10,650 bases of DNA, taken from NCBI GenBank assembly GCA_003497545.1, contig DNNT01000086.1, positions 458 through 11,107 on the forward strand, in the 5' to 3' direction. Made by a program: the position numbers and the translations under genes. Shown here in pieces: positions 1 to 6,629 of the stretch (position 1 is the stretch's first letter; every line of letters starts with the position of its first letter). Source of the stretch: Arenimonas sp. Lineage in GTDB: Bacteria > Pseudomonadota > Gammaproteobacteria > Xanthomonadales > Xanthomonadaceae. Under the pieces are notes generated by a model. It was not told the DNA's origin and did not search any database. It saw only the letters and a list, made by a program, of their open reading frames with translations.

Positions 1-138
1 CCCCGCCAGCGACACCAGTGCGAACACCGTGCCTGCGACCAGCCCCAGCCACAGGTGCAACCAGGCCAGCAGCGCCCGGACGCGCCGCTTCAGTCGGCCC
101 GGGGCGCGGTGGCTGGCGTCGGCCTTGGCCGGGCTCAG
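1..138 (-). CDS. PepSY-associated transmembrane protein (PiuB-like), N-terminal part only
   Basis: This is the first ~46 codons of a gene that leaves the window. Bases 93-1 translate as a basic stretch (LKRRVR) followed by a hydrophobic helix containing the pattern LHLWLGLVAG. That pattern matches the first membrane segment of PepSY-associated TM proteins, inner-membrane proteins that often sit next to TonB-dependent receptors and are implicated in reductive release or transport of siderophore iron. The frame has no ATG or GTG between an in-frame stop upstream (inside the receptor gene) and the first helix. The best start is a CTG at 138-136, which overlaps the receptor stop as CTGA, analogous to the common ATGA coupling. 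Another CTG at 93-91 (giving MKRRVR...) is possible. The family call rests on one helix plus context, so it is likely but not proven. The start codon is an inference. Confidence 0.68.
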   Translation of the reverse strand, partial: MSPAKADASHRAPGRLKRRVRALLAWLHLWLGLVAGTVFALVSLAG

Positions 139-2246
139 AAGCGGTGCGACCAGGCCAGGCTCAGCACGCGGCCGCGGCCGGCGACGTAGTCGTCGTTCGA
201 GGGCGTGGTCTGCGAGTAGTAGGTGACGTACTGCTCACCCAGCAGGTTTTCCAGGCCCACCGACAGCGTGCCCAGCGGTAGGGCGAAACGCGCCTGCAGG
301 TCGAGCGTGGTGTAGCCGTCGAAGGAAGCGACGCGGCTGCCGAAACGCTCGAAGTCGCGGTCGAAGGCGTGGCTGGCCTGCAGGCGGGTGGCGACGCCCT
401 CGGTCCAGGCGCGCTCCCAGAACAGCGTGGCGCGGTCGGGGCTGATGTTGATGCCCTCGAGGTCGGTGTCCACCGCGCCGTCCTGGTTGCGGTCGTAGCG
501 GCCTTCGGTTTCGGCGTAGGCGAGGCCGACGCGGTCGCCGTCGCCGAAGCGCAGGGCCACGTTGCCTTCGACGCCGCGGATCTCGGTCTTCTGGCGGCTG
601 ACGTTGTAGTTGTCGGCCACCGGGTCGTAGACCAGCAGCGAACCCAGGTCGGAATCGGACCAGTAGGCGGCCAGGTGCGCGGTCCAGCGGCCGTCGTCGT
701 AGTCGAGGCCGAGTTCGCGGTTGTCGGCGACCACGGGCGAGAGGTCCACCAGGTTCTCCACCGACTGGCCCGGGCGGTTGATGGCGCGCAGCACGCGGCC
801 GATGTCGGCCACGGTGTAACCCTCGGCATAGGAGCCGTAGAAGGCCAGCGCGTCGGTGGCCTGCCAGACGAAGCCGGCGTTGGGCAGGGTTTCGCGGGTT
901 TCCGGGTTACCGCCTTCGACGGCCTGCGTGCCGTACACCGGCAGGGTGACGTAGTCGTCCACGTCCAGCTCGCCGCGCTCGTGGCGCAGGCCGCCGACCA
1001 GGCTCAGGTCGCCCACGGCGTACTGCAGCTGCACGAAGGGCGAGGTGGAGCGGTAGGTGGTTTCAGGCACCCAGTCGAGGCCAGCTTCGAGCAGTTCCTG
1101 GTAGGTGGTGTCCTGCGCCAGGTCGAGGCCCAGCGTGGCCTGCAGCGGCAGCCCGAACAGGTCGGCGCGCGACCAGCTGAACTTGCCGCCGAACTTCTCG
1201 GAAACGTTCTGCGACTGGTCCTGCCAAATTGAACCTGGTTCATTCCTGAAGAAATCCACCCAGGGGCTGGAGCCGTAGCGGGCGGCGAAATCCACCCAGT
1301 ACAGCTGCGCCTGCAGGTAGCCGCCGGCGAGGTCGCGGTCGGTGTAGTCGGCGGCGACCTGGGTGGAGCGGTTGCGCGGCGGGTCCAGCGGCAGGTCGCC
1401 GCGCACCGAGGTGGCGGTGGTGCCGGTGGCGATCGAGCCGGGCACCGAGACGTAATCGCCGTCGCCGTCGAGCGCGTAATGGCTGGCGGTGAGCTGCAGG
1501 CGGCGGTCGCCGCCCAGGTCGAAGCCGAGCTTGGCGAACAGGTTGGTGGACTTCGAATCCATCAGGTCGCCCTGGACCCCGTTCACCGCCAGCGCGCGGC
1601 CGTCGCCGTCGTAGTGCAGGCCTTCGGTGGCGTGCGAGGCGCCGCCGACGAAGTCCACCGCGCCGCGGCGGGTGCCGAACAGCCAGGAGGCGCGGGTGCC
1701 GGTGGCGTCGTCTTCGCCGGGCAGCGCGGTGCTGGCGCCGAGCGAGACGTCGTGCCAGGTGTCGCCGTCTTCGCGCGGCGCGCGCTTGGTGATGATGTTG
1801 ATGATGCCGCCCGAGGCGCCCAGGCCCTGCAGCGCGTTGGCGCCGTGGATGACCTCGATGCGCTCGACCATGGCCGGGTCGATGGTGTGGGCGTCGCGCG
1901 AACCGTCGCGCAGCGGGGTGGACTGCGGCACGCCGTCGACCATGTACAGCGGCTGCCGGCCGCGCAGGGATTCGCCGAAGCTCGTCATCTTCTGGCGCGA
2001 GGGCGCGAAGGCCGGGATCAGGTTGGCCAGCACCTGCGACAGGTCGTTGGTGAGCGCCAGCTGCTGCTCGAGCTGGGCGCGGTCGATGACGGTGATGGTG
2101 TTCGGCAGCGCCGCTTCCGACCACGGCAGGCGGCTGGTGCTGGCGGACACGGTGACTTCGTCGAGGACGGTGAGCTCGTCATCGGCCAGGGCGGGCAGGG
2201 AAAGGGCGCCGAGGACGGCGAGGGCGAGAACGGAAAGGCGGGGCAT
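135..2246 (-). CDS. TonB-dependent siderophore receptor, IutA/RhtA-like
   Basis: A complete 703-residue outer-membrane receptor for ferric chelates, energised by TonB-ExbB-ExbD. Residues 1-21 form a signal peptide ending in ALA before DDE. A TonB-box-like stretch, LDEVTVSA, lies at about 28-35. The plug domain spans about 45-155 and contains SLRGRQPLYMVDGVPQ, TPLRDGSRD and VERIEVIHGANALQG...GGIINIITK. These are the patterns of the aerobactin/rhizobactin receptor group (IutA, RhtA). The rest is a beta-barrel with alternating aromatic strands, ending in the typical C-terminal Phe (SHRF). A hydroxamate-type siderophore is therefore plausible but inferred. The start follows a Fur-like operator and promoter by about 30 bases; only a weak GA-rich SD precedes the ATG. 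The stop overlaps the candidate start of the PepSY gene, suggesting one iron-regulated operon. Residues around 260-268 use a run of atypical codons. Confidence 0.93.
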   Translation of the reverse strand: MPRLSVLALAVLGALSLPALADDELTVLDEVTVSASTSRLPWSEAALPNTITVIDRAQLEQQLALTNDLSQVLANLIPAFAPSRQKMTSFGESLRGRQPLYMVDGVPQSTPLRDGSRDAHTIDPAMVERIEVIHGANALQGLGASGGIINIITKRAPREDGDTWHDVSLGASTALPGEDDATGTRASWLFGTRRGAVDFVGGASHATEGLHYDGDGRALAVNGVQGDLMDSKSTNLFAKLGFDLGGDRRLQLTASHYALDGDGDYVSVPGSIATGTTATSVRGDLPLDPPRNRSTQVAADYTDRDLAGGYLQAQLYWVDFAARYGSSPWVDFFRNEPGSIWQDQSQNVSEKFGGKFSWSRADLFGLPLQATLGLDLAQDTTYQELLEAGLDWVPETTYRSTSPFVQLQYAVGDLSLVGGLRHERGELDVDDYVTLPVYGTQAVEGGNPETRETLPNAGFVWQATDALAFYGSYAEGYTVADIGRVLRAINRPGQSVENLVDLSPVVADNRELGLDYDDGRWTAHLAAYWSDSDLGSLLVYDPVADNYNVSRQKTEIRGVEGNVALRFGDGDRVGLAYAETEGRYDRNQDGAVDTDLEGINISPDRATLFWERAWTEGVATRLQASHAFDRDFERFGSRVASFDGYTTLDLQARFALPLGTLSVGLENLLGEQYVTYYSQTTPSNDDYVAGRGRVLSLAWSHRF

Positions 2247-2277
2247 GCGGGAGGTCCATCAAGGGAACTTCGCGCAT

Positions 2278-2296
2278 GATAATAAGAATGATTCGC
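2278..2296. promoter_or_regulatory. Fur-box-like operator
   Basis: On the plus strand the 19 bases read GATAATAAGAATGATTCGC. This matches the Fur consensus GATAATGATAATCATTATC at 14 of 19 positions. It is an AT-rich island in otherwise GC-rich DNA and covers the -10 box and part of the spacer of the receptor promoter, where bound Fe-Fur would block RNA polymerase. The context (a siderophore receptor starting 31 bases downstream) supports the call. Confidence 0.72.
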
Positions 2297-2307
2297 AACA
2301 GCAACAA
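2279..2307 (-). promoter_or_regulatory. Sigma-70-type promoter of the TonB-dependent receptor
   Basis: Minus-strand -35 TTGTTG (2307-2302) and -10 TATTAT (2284-2279) are separated by exactly 17 bp. The -10 matches the consensus at 5 of 6 positions, the -35 at 3 of 6. The -35 abuts the ribokinase stop codon, so this promoter separates iron uptake from the upstream nucleoside genes. It overlaps the Fur-like site. Confidence 0.55.
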
Positions 2308-3282
2308 CTAGGCAGGGCCGAAACGGTCCTCCACTTCCGCCCGCCGGGGCATGGCCAGGGCCGCGCCGCGGCGTTCGGTGGACAGTGCGGCGTAGCGGTT
2401 GGCGAAGTGCACGGCCTCGGCGAAGGCCGCGCCCGCCCGGGCGGCGAGGGCTGCGGCCAGCGCGCCGCTGAAGGCGTCGCCGGCGCCGGTGGTGTCCACC
2501 GCCTGCACGGCCTCCGGGCGAAGGCGATAGGCGCCGGTGATATCGCCACGCTGCGCGTCATCCGGGTGCGAAACGAACACGCCGCTGGCGCCCAGCGTCA
2601 CCACCACGGTGGCCCAGGGCGCGAGTTCGCGGCAGAGCGCGTGCAGGGCGGCGTCGTCCTGCGCGGCCAGCGCATCGGCGTCGCAGGCCAGGCCGCGGTG
2701 GCGCTGCAGCAGTGCGTCGAATTCGGTTTCGTTCGGCGTCAGCACGTCGGCCTGGCGCAGCAGGGCTTCGGTGGTGAAGGCGTTCGCCGGCGCGGGGTTG
2801 AGGATGGCCAGCGTGTTCGCGGCGCGGGCGCGGCGCAGGCCTTCGTGCACCGCCTCGGGCGACACCTCCAGCTGCGCCAGGAAAACATCGGCACCGGCGA
2901 AGGCCGGGTCCAGCGCGGCGACGAAGCCGGGCGTCAGCGCCGCGTTCGCACCGGGCGCCACCACGATGACATTGCGGCCCGCCGCGTCCACGAAGATGCC
3001 GGCGGTGCCCGAGGGCAGCCCGCCGTGCACTTCCGCGTGCAGCGCGATGCGGTCGGCCAGCGCCAGGCTGCGCGCGGTGTCGGCCGCGGCGTCTTCGCCC
3101 AGCGCCGTCACGAACCCGGTGCGGGCACCGGCGCGGGCCGCGGCCACGGCCTGGTTGAAACCCTTGCCGCCCGGGCCGCTGGCGTAGCTGCCCAGACGCG
3201 TGGCGCCGGGGGCGGGCAGGTCGTCGGCGGACCACACGTGGTCCTGGTTGTACGAGCCCAGGACAAGCACCGTGCCCGCCAT
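2308..3282 (-). CDS. rbsK: Ribokinase (PfkB family)
   Basis: 324 residues. Predicted cytosolic kinase that phosphorylates D-ribose with ATP to ribose 5-phosphate. The N-terminal sugar-binding segment GSYNQD (9-14) contains the Asn and Asp that contact ribose in the E. coli enzyme. GPGGKGFNQA (36-45) is PfkB signature 1, with Phe where E. coli has Ala. ASGV near the end of the central sheet and DTTGAGDAF (263-271) form signature 2, with the catalytic base at Asp269 and the GAG anion hole. NPAPA and LTPNETE are typical ribokinase blocks. Length is close to the usual ~310. It starts 3 bp after the stop of the nucleoside transporter gene, so the two are almost surely co-transcribed. That suggests its ribose comes from imported nucleosides. 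Another sugar or nucleoside specificity within PfkB cannot be excluded. Confidence 0.9.
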   Translation of the reverse strand: MAGTVLVLGSYNQDHVWSADDLPAPGATRLGSYASGPGGKGFNQAVAAARAGARTGFVTALGEDAAADTARSLALADRIALHAEVHGGLPSGTAGIFVDAAGRNVIVVAPGANAALTPGFVAALDPAFAGADVFLAQLEVSPEAVHEGLRRARAANTLAILNPAPANAFTTEALLRQADVLTPNETEFDALLQRHRGLACDADALAAQDDAALHALCRELAPWATVVVTLGASGVFVSHPDDAQRGDITGAYRLRPEAVQAVDTTGAGDAFSGALAAALAARAGAAFAEAVHFANRYAALSTERRGAALAMPRRAEVEDRFGPA

Positions 3283-3285
3283 GGC

Positions 3286-4578
3286 TCAGGCACCCAGGGT
3301 GGTGAGCACGCCGGCGATGGTGGCGGTCATGAAGGTCGCCAGGGTGCCGCCGAGCACGGCGCGCAGGCCGAACTTGGCCAGGTCCTGGCGGCGCTCCGGG
3401 GCCAGGCCGCCGATGCCGCCGATCTGGATGGCGATGGAGCTGAAGTTGGCGAAGCCGCACAGCGCGTAGGTCGCGATCAGGCGGCCCTTCTCGGAGAGCT
3501 CGACGCCGTCCACGCGGCCATTCACGATGTCGGCGAGCTGCAGGTAGGCCACGAATTCATTGATGACGATCTTCTGGCCGATCAGCGAGCCCACCGTGGT
3601 GGCGTCCTGCCAGGGCACGCCGATGACCCAGGCGATGGGCGCCAGCACGTAGCCGAAGATGGTGGCCAGGTCGGTGGGCTTGCCCAACATGGCGGCCACG
3701 CCGGTGATGTCGCCCAGCCAGGTCAGCGGGGCGTTGATGAGCGCGATCAGGGCGATGAAGGCCAGCAGCATCGCGCCGATGTTCAGCGCCAGGCGCAGGC
3801 CGTCGGCGGCGCCGGCGGCGGCGGCGTCGATGATGTTGCTGGAGGTCTTCTCGACTTCCATCTTCACCGTGCCGCGGGTGAGCGGGGTGCCGGTTTCCGG
3901 GATCAGCAGCTTGGCCACCACCAGGGTGGCGGGCGCGGCCATGATGGACGCGGCCAGCAGGTGCTTGGCGTAGAAGGCCTGCTGCTCCGGGTCGCCGCCG
4001 CCGAGCATGCCCACGTAGGCCGCCAGCACGCCGCCGGCGATGTGGGCCATGCCGCCGATCATCATGGTGATGAGTTCGGATTCGGTCATGCGCGGAATGT
4101 AGGGGCGCACCGTCAGCGGCGCCTCGGTCTGGCCGATGAAGACGCTGGCGCAGACGCTGGTGGTTTCGGCGCCGGACACCTTCATCACCTTGGTGATGGC
4201 CCAGGCCATGGCGCGCACGATCGCCTGCATCACGCCCAGGTGGTACATCACGCCCATCAGCGCGGCGAAGAAGATGATGGTGGGCAGCACCTGGAAGGCG
4301 AAGATGAAGCCGAACTTCGAGGTGTCCATCAGGCTGCCGAAGATGAAGTTCGAGCCCGCGGACACGAACTCGAGGATCTTCACGAAGCCGTGGCCCAGCC
4401 AGTCGAACACTTCGCGGCCGCCCGGCACCAGCAGCACCAGGGCCGCGAAACCGATCTGCAGGGTGATGCCGGTGAGCACCAGCCGCCAGTCGACCGCCCC
4501 CTTGTTGTTGGAGAAGAGCCAGGCGATGCCGATCAGGACCGCCAGGCCGAACAGGCCGAAAAGGATGCTGGTGACCAT
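3286..4578 (-). CDS. nupC: Concentrative nucleoside transporter (CNT/NupC family)
   Basis: 430 residues. Inner-membrane, cation-coupled nucleoside importer. It has the usual CNT layout: three N-terminal helices, a gate region, then two repeated halves with re-entrant hairpins. Substrate-site motifs are intact: GQTEAPL (149-155), corresponding to the Gln-Thr-Glu nucleobase contacts of Vibrio cholerae CNT; NEFVAY (340-345), carrying the ribose-contacting Glu; and CGFANFSS (374-381), carrying the Phe, Asn and Ser contacts. Length fits the family (~400-430). The ATG at 4578 starts a typical first helix (MVTSILFGLFGLAVLIGIAW); the SD is weak. It lies 63 bp downstream of the diguanylate cyclase stop. 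A poor promoter-like pair (TTGCCC, 18 bp, TACCCT) lies in that gap. The ribokinase follows after 3 bp. Whether transport is coupled to Na+ or H+ cannot be read here. Confidence 0.93.
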   Translation of the reverse strand: MVTSILFGLFGLAVLIGIAWLFSNNKGAVDWRLVLTGITLQIGFAALVLLVPGGREVFDWLGHGFVKILEFVSAGSNFIFGSLMDTSKFGFIFAFQVLPTIIFFAALMGVMYHLGVMQAIVRAMAWAITKVMKVSGAETTSVCASVFIGQTEAPLTVRPYIPRMTESELITMMIGGMAHIAGGVLAAYVGMLGGGDPEQQAFYAKHLLAASIMAAPATLVVAKLLIPETGTPLTRGTVKMEVEKTSSNIIDAAAAGAADGLRLALNIGAMLLAFIALIALINAPLTWLGDITGVAAMLGKPTDLATIFGYVLAPIAWVIGVPWQDATTVGSLIGQKIVINEFVAYLQLADIVNGRVDGVELSEKGRLIATYALCGFANFSSIAIQIGGIGGLAPERRQDLAKFGLRAVLGGTLATFMTATIAGVLTTLGA

Positions 4579-4641
4579 GGAATGAGACCCCGGGAAGATG
4601 CGGCAGGGTAGTTCACCGCGCCCCGCCCGGGCAATGCGGGC

Positions 4642-5778
4642 TCAGTCGCCCTCGCGGGCCACCACGCGGTTCCGGCCCCCGGCCTTGGCGGCGCGCAGGC
4701 GCTGGTCGGCCCGTTTCATCAGGCCCGACAGGTCGTTGGCGTCCTGCGGGCAGCAGGCCAGGCCGGCGCTGAGGGTGAGCTTGCGCGGCTCGACCTCGGG
4801 CTCGGGCAGGAAGGGGCTGGCCTCGAGCTTGCGGCGCAGGGCTTCCATGCGCTCCCAGGCGGCGCCGATGGGCAGCGGCAGCATCAGTACGAACTCCTCG
4901 CCGCCGACGCGGATCATCGGCTCCTCGCGGCCCAGTTCGCGCCGCAGCACCGCCACGGCGTGGCGCAAGGCGCGGTCGCCGGCGAGGTGGCCGAGTTCGG
5001 CGTTGATGTGGCGGAAGTTGTCGAGGTCGACCAGGGCCAGGGTGAGCGTGCGACCGTCGCGCCGCGCCGATTCCACCTTCGACGGGACCTGGGTGTTGAG
5101 GTAGCTGCGGTTGTGCAGGCCGGTCAGGCCGTCGGTGCTCGACCACTGGGTCAGACGCTGGGCGCGGAACACGATGACCGCCGTGACCAGCGTGGCGGAC
5201 AGCAGCAGCACCAGCCGCTGCAGCTGCGAGGAGGTGTTCACGGCGCCGTACTCGGCTGACACCAGCGGGCCGTCGGCGAGGGCCACCACGGCCAGCCACA
5301 GCAGCGCCGACTGCGCCAGCGCCAGCGTGCCGGCGAACAGCGTGACCCGCAGGTCCTGCCGCAGCGCGGTGGCGAAGATGGCCAGGAAGTAGCAGCCCCA
5401 GACCACGGTACTGTTGAGCGTGGCCACCGGCGAAGTCAGCAGGCCCAGCAGCACCAGCACGAAGCTGACCAGGCTCACGTCGAAGGCCGACGACACCATG
5501 GGGAGCCAGGCCGGGCGGCGTTTGTGCTGGGCCATGCGCAGCCACGACCCGCTGAAGAGGACCACGCCCACTGCGCCCGCCAGTCCCGCCAGGCTGTCGG
5601 ACGCCTGGCCGCCGGCGAGCACGTTGAGCAGCGGCAGCAGCAGGAGCAGGCCGGCCACGAGCAGTCGCAGGCGGGCGACCAGCAACTCGCCGCCGGCGCC
5701 GATTTCCAGCAGCAGGTCGTCGGGACGCTCGCGCAGCGCGGCCGCGAGGTCGTCCAGGGTTTCTCTCAGGGTACTCAC
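4642..5778 (-). CDS. Membrane-anchored diguanylate cyclase (GGDEF domain)
   Basis: 378 residues from the GTG at 5778. Makes c-di-GMP from two GTP. A short N-terminal amphipathic part is followed by about six predicted membrane helices (roughly 36-56, 62-79, 93-116, 121-139, 145-168, 187-205), probably an uncharacterised membrane sensor. The GGDEF domain occupies about 210-375: DGLTGLHNR (216-224), DLDNFRHINAELGH (251-264, metal- and base-contacting residues) and the active-site loop GGEEF (292-296), a catalytically competent variant. The RxxD inhibitory site is missing: the positions before the loop read GREE, so product inhibition may be weak or absent. The open frame continues upstream to 5964, but that extension is Arg/Ser/Pro-rich shadow overlapping the GDT1 gene. 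The GTG lies 25 bases below a good promoter, so it was preferred, although no clear SD precedes it. Confidence 0.88.
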   Translation of the reverse strand: MSTLRETLDDLAAALRERPDDLLLEIGAGGELLVARLRLLVAGLLLLLPLLNVLAGGQASDSLAGLAGAVGVVLFSGSWLRMAQHKRRPAWLPMVSSAFDVSLVSFVLVLLGLLTSPVATLNSTVVWGCYFLAIFATALRQDLRVTLFAGTLALAQSALLWLAVVALADGPLVSAEYGAVNTSSQLQRLVLLLSATLVTAVIVFRAQRLTQWSSTDGLTGLHNRSYLNTQVPSKVESARRDGRTLTLALVDLDNFRHINAELGHLAGDRALRHAVAVLRRELGREEPMIRVGGEEFVLMLPLPIGAAWERMEALRRKLEASPFLPEPEVEPRKLTLSAGLACCPQDANDLSGLMKRADQRLRAAKAGGRNRVVAREGD

Positions 5779-5810
5779 GCCGGGGGTCGTGGCCTGGGGA
5801 CGGTGGGACG

Positions 5811-5840
5811 AGGATACGACGCCACGCCGCGTGCTGTCAG
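5811..5840 (-). promoter_or_regulatory. Candidate sigma-70 promoter of the diguanylate cyclase
   Basis: Minus-strand -35 CTGACA (5840-5835, 5 of 6 to consensus) and -10 TATCCT (5816-5811, 4 of 6) are spaced by 18 bp. The -35 contains the stop codon of the GDT1 gene. It would give a leader of roughly 25 bases before the GTG at 5778. This supports both separate transcription of the cyclase and the GTG start. Confidence 0.45.
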
Positions 5841-6403
5841 GAAGGCAGCCCCTGGAAGGCGACCCACAGGCCAAGGCCGGCGAACAGCGCCGCCGCGGCG
5901 TAGCGCGCCGCCTTGAGCGGCAGCTTCGCGGCGAAACGCGCGCCCAGCAGCACCACCGGCACATTGGCGATGGCCATGCCCAGCGTGGTGCCGGCCACCA
6001 CCTGCCACAGCGGCGAGTACTGCGCCGCCAGCACGATGGTGGCGACCTGGGTCTTGTCGCCGATCTCGACCAGGAAGAAGGCCACCAGCGTGGCCAGGAA
6101 GGCGCCGTATTTCGGCGTCTTCGCTTCGTCTTCTTCCAGCTTGTCGGGCACCAGGGCCCAGGCGGCCACGGCCAGGAAGGACACCACCACGCACCAGCGC
6201 AGCACCTGCGGGCTGACCCAGCCGGTCACCAGCGCGCCCAGCCAGCCGGCCAGCGCGTGGTTGAGCAGGGTGGCCACCAGGATGCCGGCGACGATGGGCC
6301 AGGGCTTGCGGTAGCGGGCCGCCAGCACGAGCGCGAGCAACTGGGTCTTGTCGCCGATTTCAGCGACGGCGACGGCTAGGGTGGAAACGAAGAGGGCGTC
6401 CAA
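5837..6403 (-). CDS. GDT1/TMEM165 (UPF0016) family manganese exporter
   Basis: 188 residues, all membrane. The family exports Mn2+ (or Ca2+/Mn2+) from the cytosol by cation exchange; MneA of Vibrio cholerae is a characterised bacterial member. The two inverted halves each carry the diagnostic E-x-G-D-K-T/S motif: EIGDKTQ at 15-21 and again at 113-119. These form the metal path. A charged cytosolic loop (PDKLEEDEAKTPKYG, 86-100) joins the halves. The start is a TTG at 6403, preceded by GGAG with 6 bases spacing. It begins the protein exactly at the first helix (MDALFVSTLAVAVAEIG) and gives the usual ~190 aa. An ATG at 6535 would add 44 residues translated from the riboswitch leader and is rejected. 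The upstream yybP-ykoY element argues for induction by Mn2+. Confidence 0.92.
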   Translation of the reverse strand: MDALFVSTLAVAVAEIGDKTQLLALVLAARYRKPWPIVAGILVATLLNHALAGWLGALVTGWVSPQVLRWCVVVSFLAVAAWALVPDKLEEDEAKTPKYGAFLATLVAFFLVEIGDKTQVATIVLAAQYSPLWQVVAGTTLGMAIANVPVVLLGARFAAKLPLKAARYAAAALFAGLGLWVAFQGLPS

Positions 6404-6409
6404 GGAAAA

Positions 6410-6413
6410 CTCC
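6410..6413 (-). promoter_or_regulatory. Ribosome binding site that fixes the TTG start of the GDT1 gene
   Basis: GGAG on the minus strand, 6 bases (TTTTCC) before the TTG at 6403. It is the only good SD in this leader and decides the start codon. It directly abuts the base of the downstream leader hairpin, so its access could be structure-dependent. Confidence 0.7.
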
Positions 6414-6414
6414 G

Positions 6415-6466
6415 GGGCCGGGTATGGGGCAAGGGAAGGCCGACGCCCCGCCACCCGGCCCGGGTG
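6415..6466 (-). promoter_or_regulatory. Riboswitch expression platform: two competing hairpins before the GDT1 start
   Basis: On the minus strand, CACCCG (6466-6461) can pair with CGGGTG (6457-6452) across a 3-base loop. Alternatively, GGGCCGGGT (6461-6453) pairs perfectly with ACCCGGCCC (6423-6415), extended by GGGGC (6449-6445) with GCCCC (6430-6426). The strand CCGGGT is needed by both, so the two helices exclude each other. The long hairpin ends one base before the SD, with only four T's after it. Control of translation initiation is more likely than a classical terminator. Pairing is read directly; the switching mechanism is inferred. Confidence 0.5.
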
Positions 6467-6469
6467 AGC

Positions 6470-6600
6470 GACGCGTCTGCCTCCGGTCTTGCCCGCAAGG
6501 CCTTCGCCTTGCCCGCGCACCATGGCGGTTGCCAAGTGTGTTGACGCGCGGAAGTCCCGTGGGGGCTGGGCTACTCCCCGAAGTCAGGGAAAGCGGGGAG
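6470..6600 (-). ncRNA. yybP-ykoY manganese riboswitch (aptamer)
   Basis: The leader of the GDT1 gene contains conserved blocks of this Mn2+-sensing class in the right order. These are GGGGAGTAGCC (6579-6569), GTCAACACACTTGG (6545-6532) and GGGCAAGACCGGAGGC (6494-6479). Between the last two blocks is a perfect 7-bp hairpin, GCAAGGC-GAAG-GCCTTGC (6512-6495). A 5' hairpin, CTCCCCG (6600-6594) with CGGGGAG (6580-6574), could compete with the first block. The class is known to control UPF0016 and MntP exporters in proteobacteria, so the gene behind it fits. Exact ends are approximate. Confidence 0.82.
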
Positions 6601-6629
6601 ATTATAGCGGGATCGGTGGGCCGCAGAAA
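6601..6629 (-). promoter_or_regulatory. Promoter of the riboswitch-GDT1 transcript
   Basis: A perfect -10 box TATAAT lies at 6606-6601. A weak -35 candidate TTTCTG (6629-6624) lies 17 bp upstream. The -10 contains the TAA stop of the last array gene (codons ATC CCG CTA TAA). Transcription would start near 6594, at the beginning of the riboswitch. Confidence 0.6.

Noticed and set aside
369..1232. A plus-strand frame opposite the receptor gene
   Set aside because: Its Val/Gly/Ala/His-rich translation follows from the antisense of barrel-strand codons. It has no independent support.
1627..4611. A 994-codon plus-strand open frame across four minus-strand genes
   Set aside because: It is antisense to intact, recognisable genes (receptor, ribokinase, transporter). 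Its translation is a His/Gly/Gln/Arg-rich composition typical of shadow frames in high-GC DNA.
4579..4641. Promoter (TTGCCC-18-TACCCT) or terminator between the diguanylate cyclase and transporter genes
   Set aside because: The -10 matches only 3 of 6 positions. The GC-rich inverted repeat near 4621-4641 is short and has no T-tract. Such pairs occur by chance in this composition.
5779..5964. N-terminal extension of the diguanylate cyclase to 5964
   Set aside because: It overlaps the end of the GDT1 gene, is Arg/Ser/Cys-rich without family similarity, and lies across a good promoter. The GTG at 5778 is preferred.
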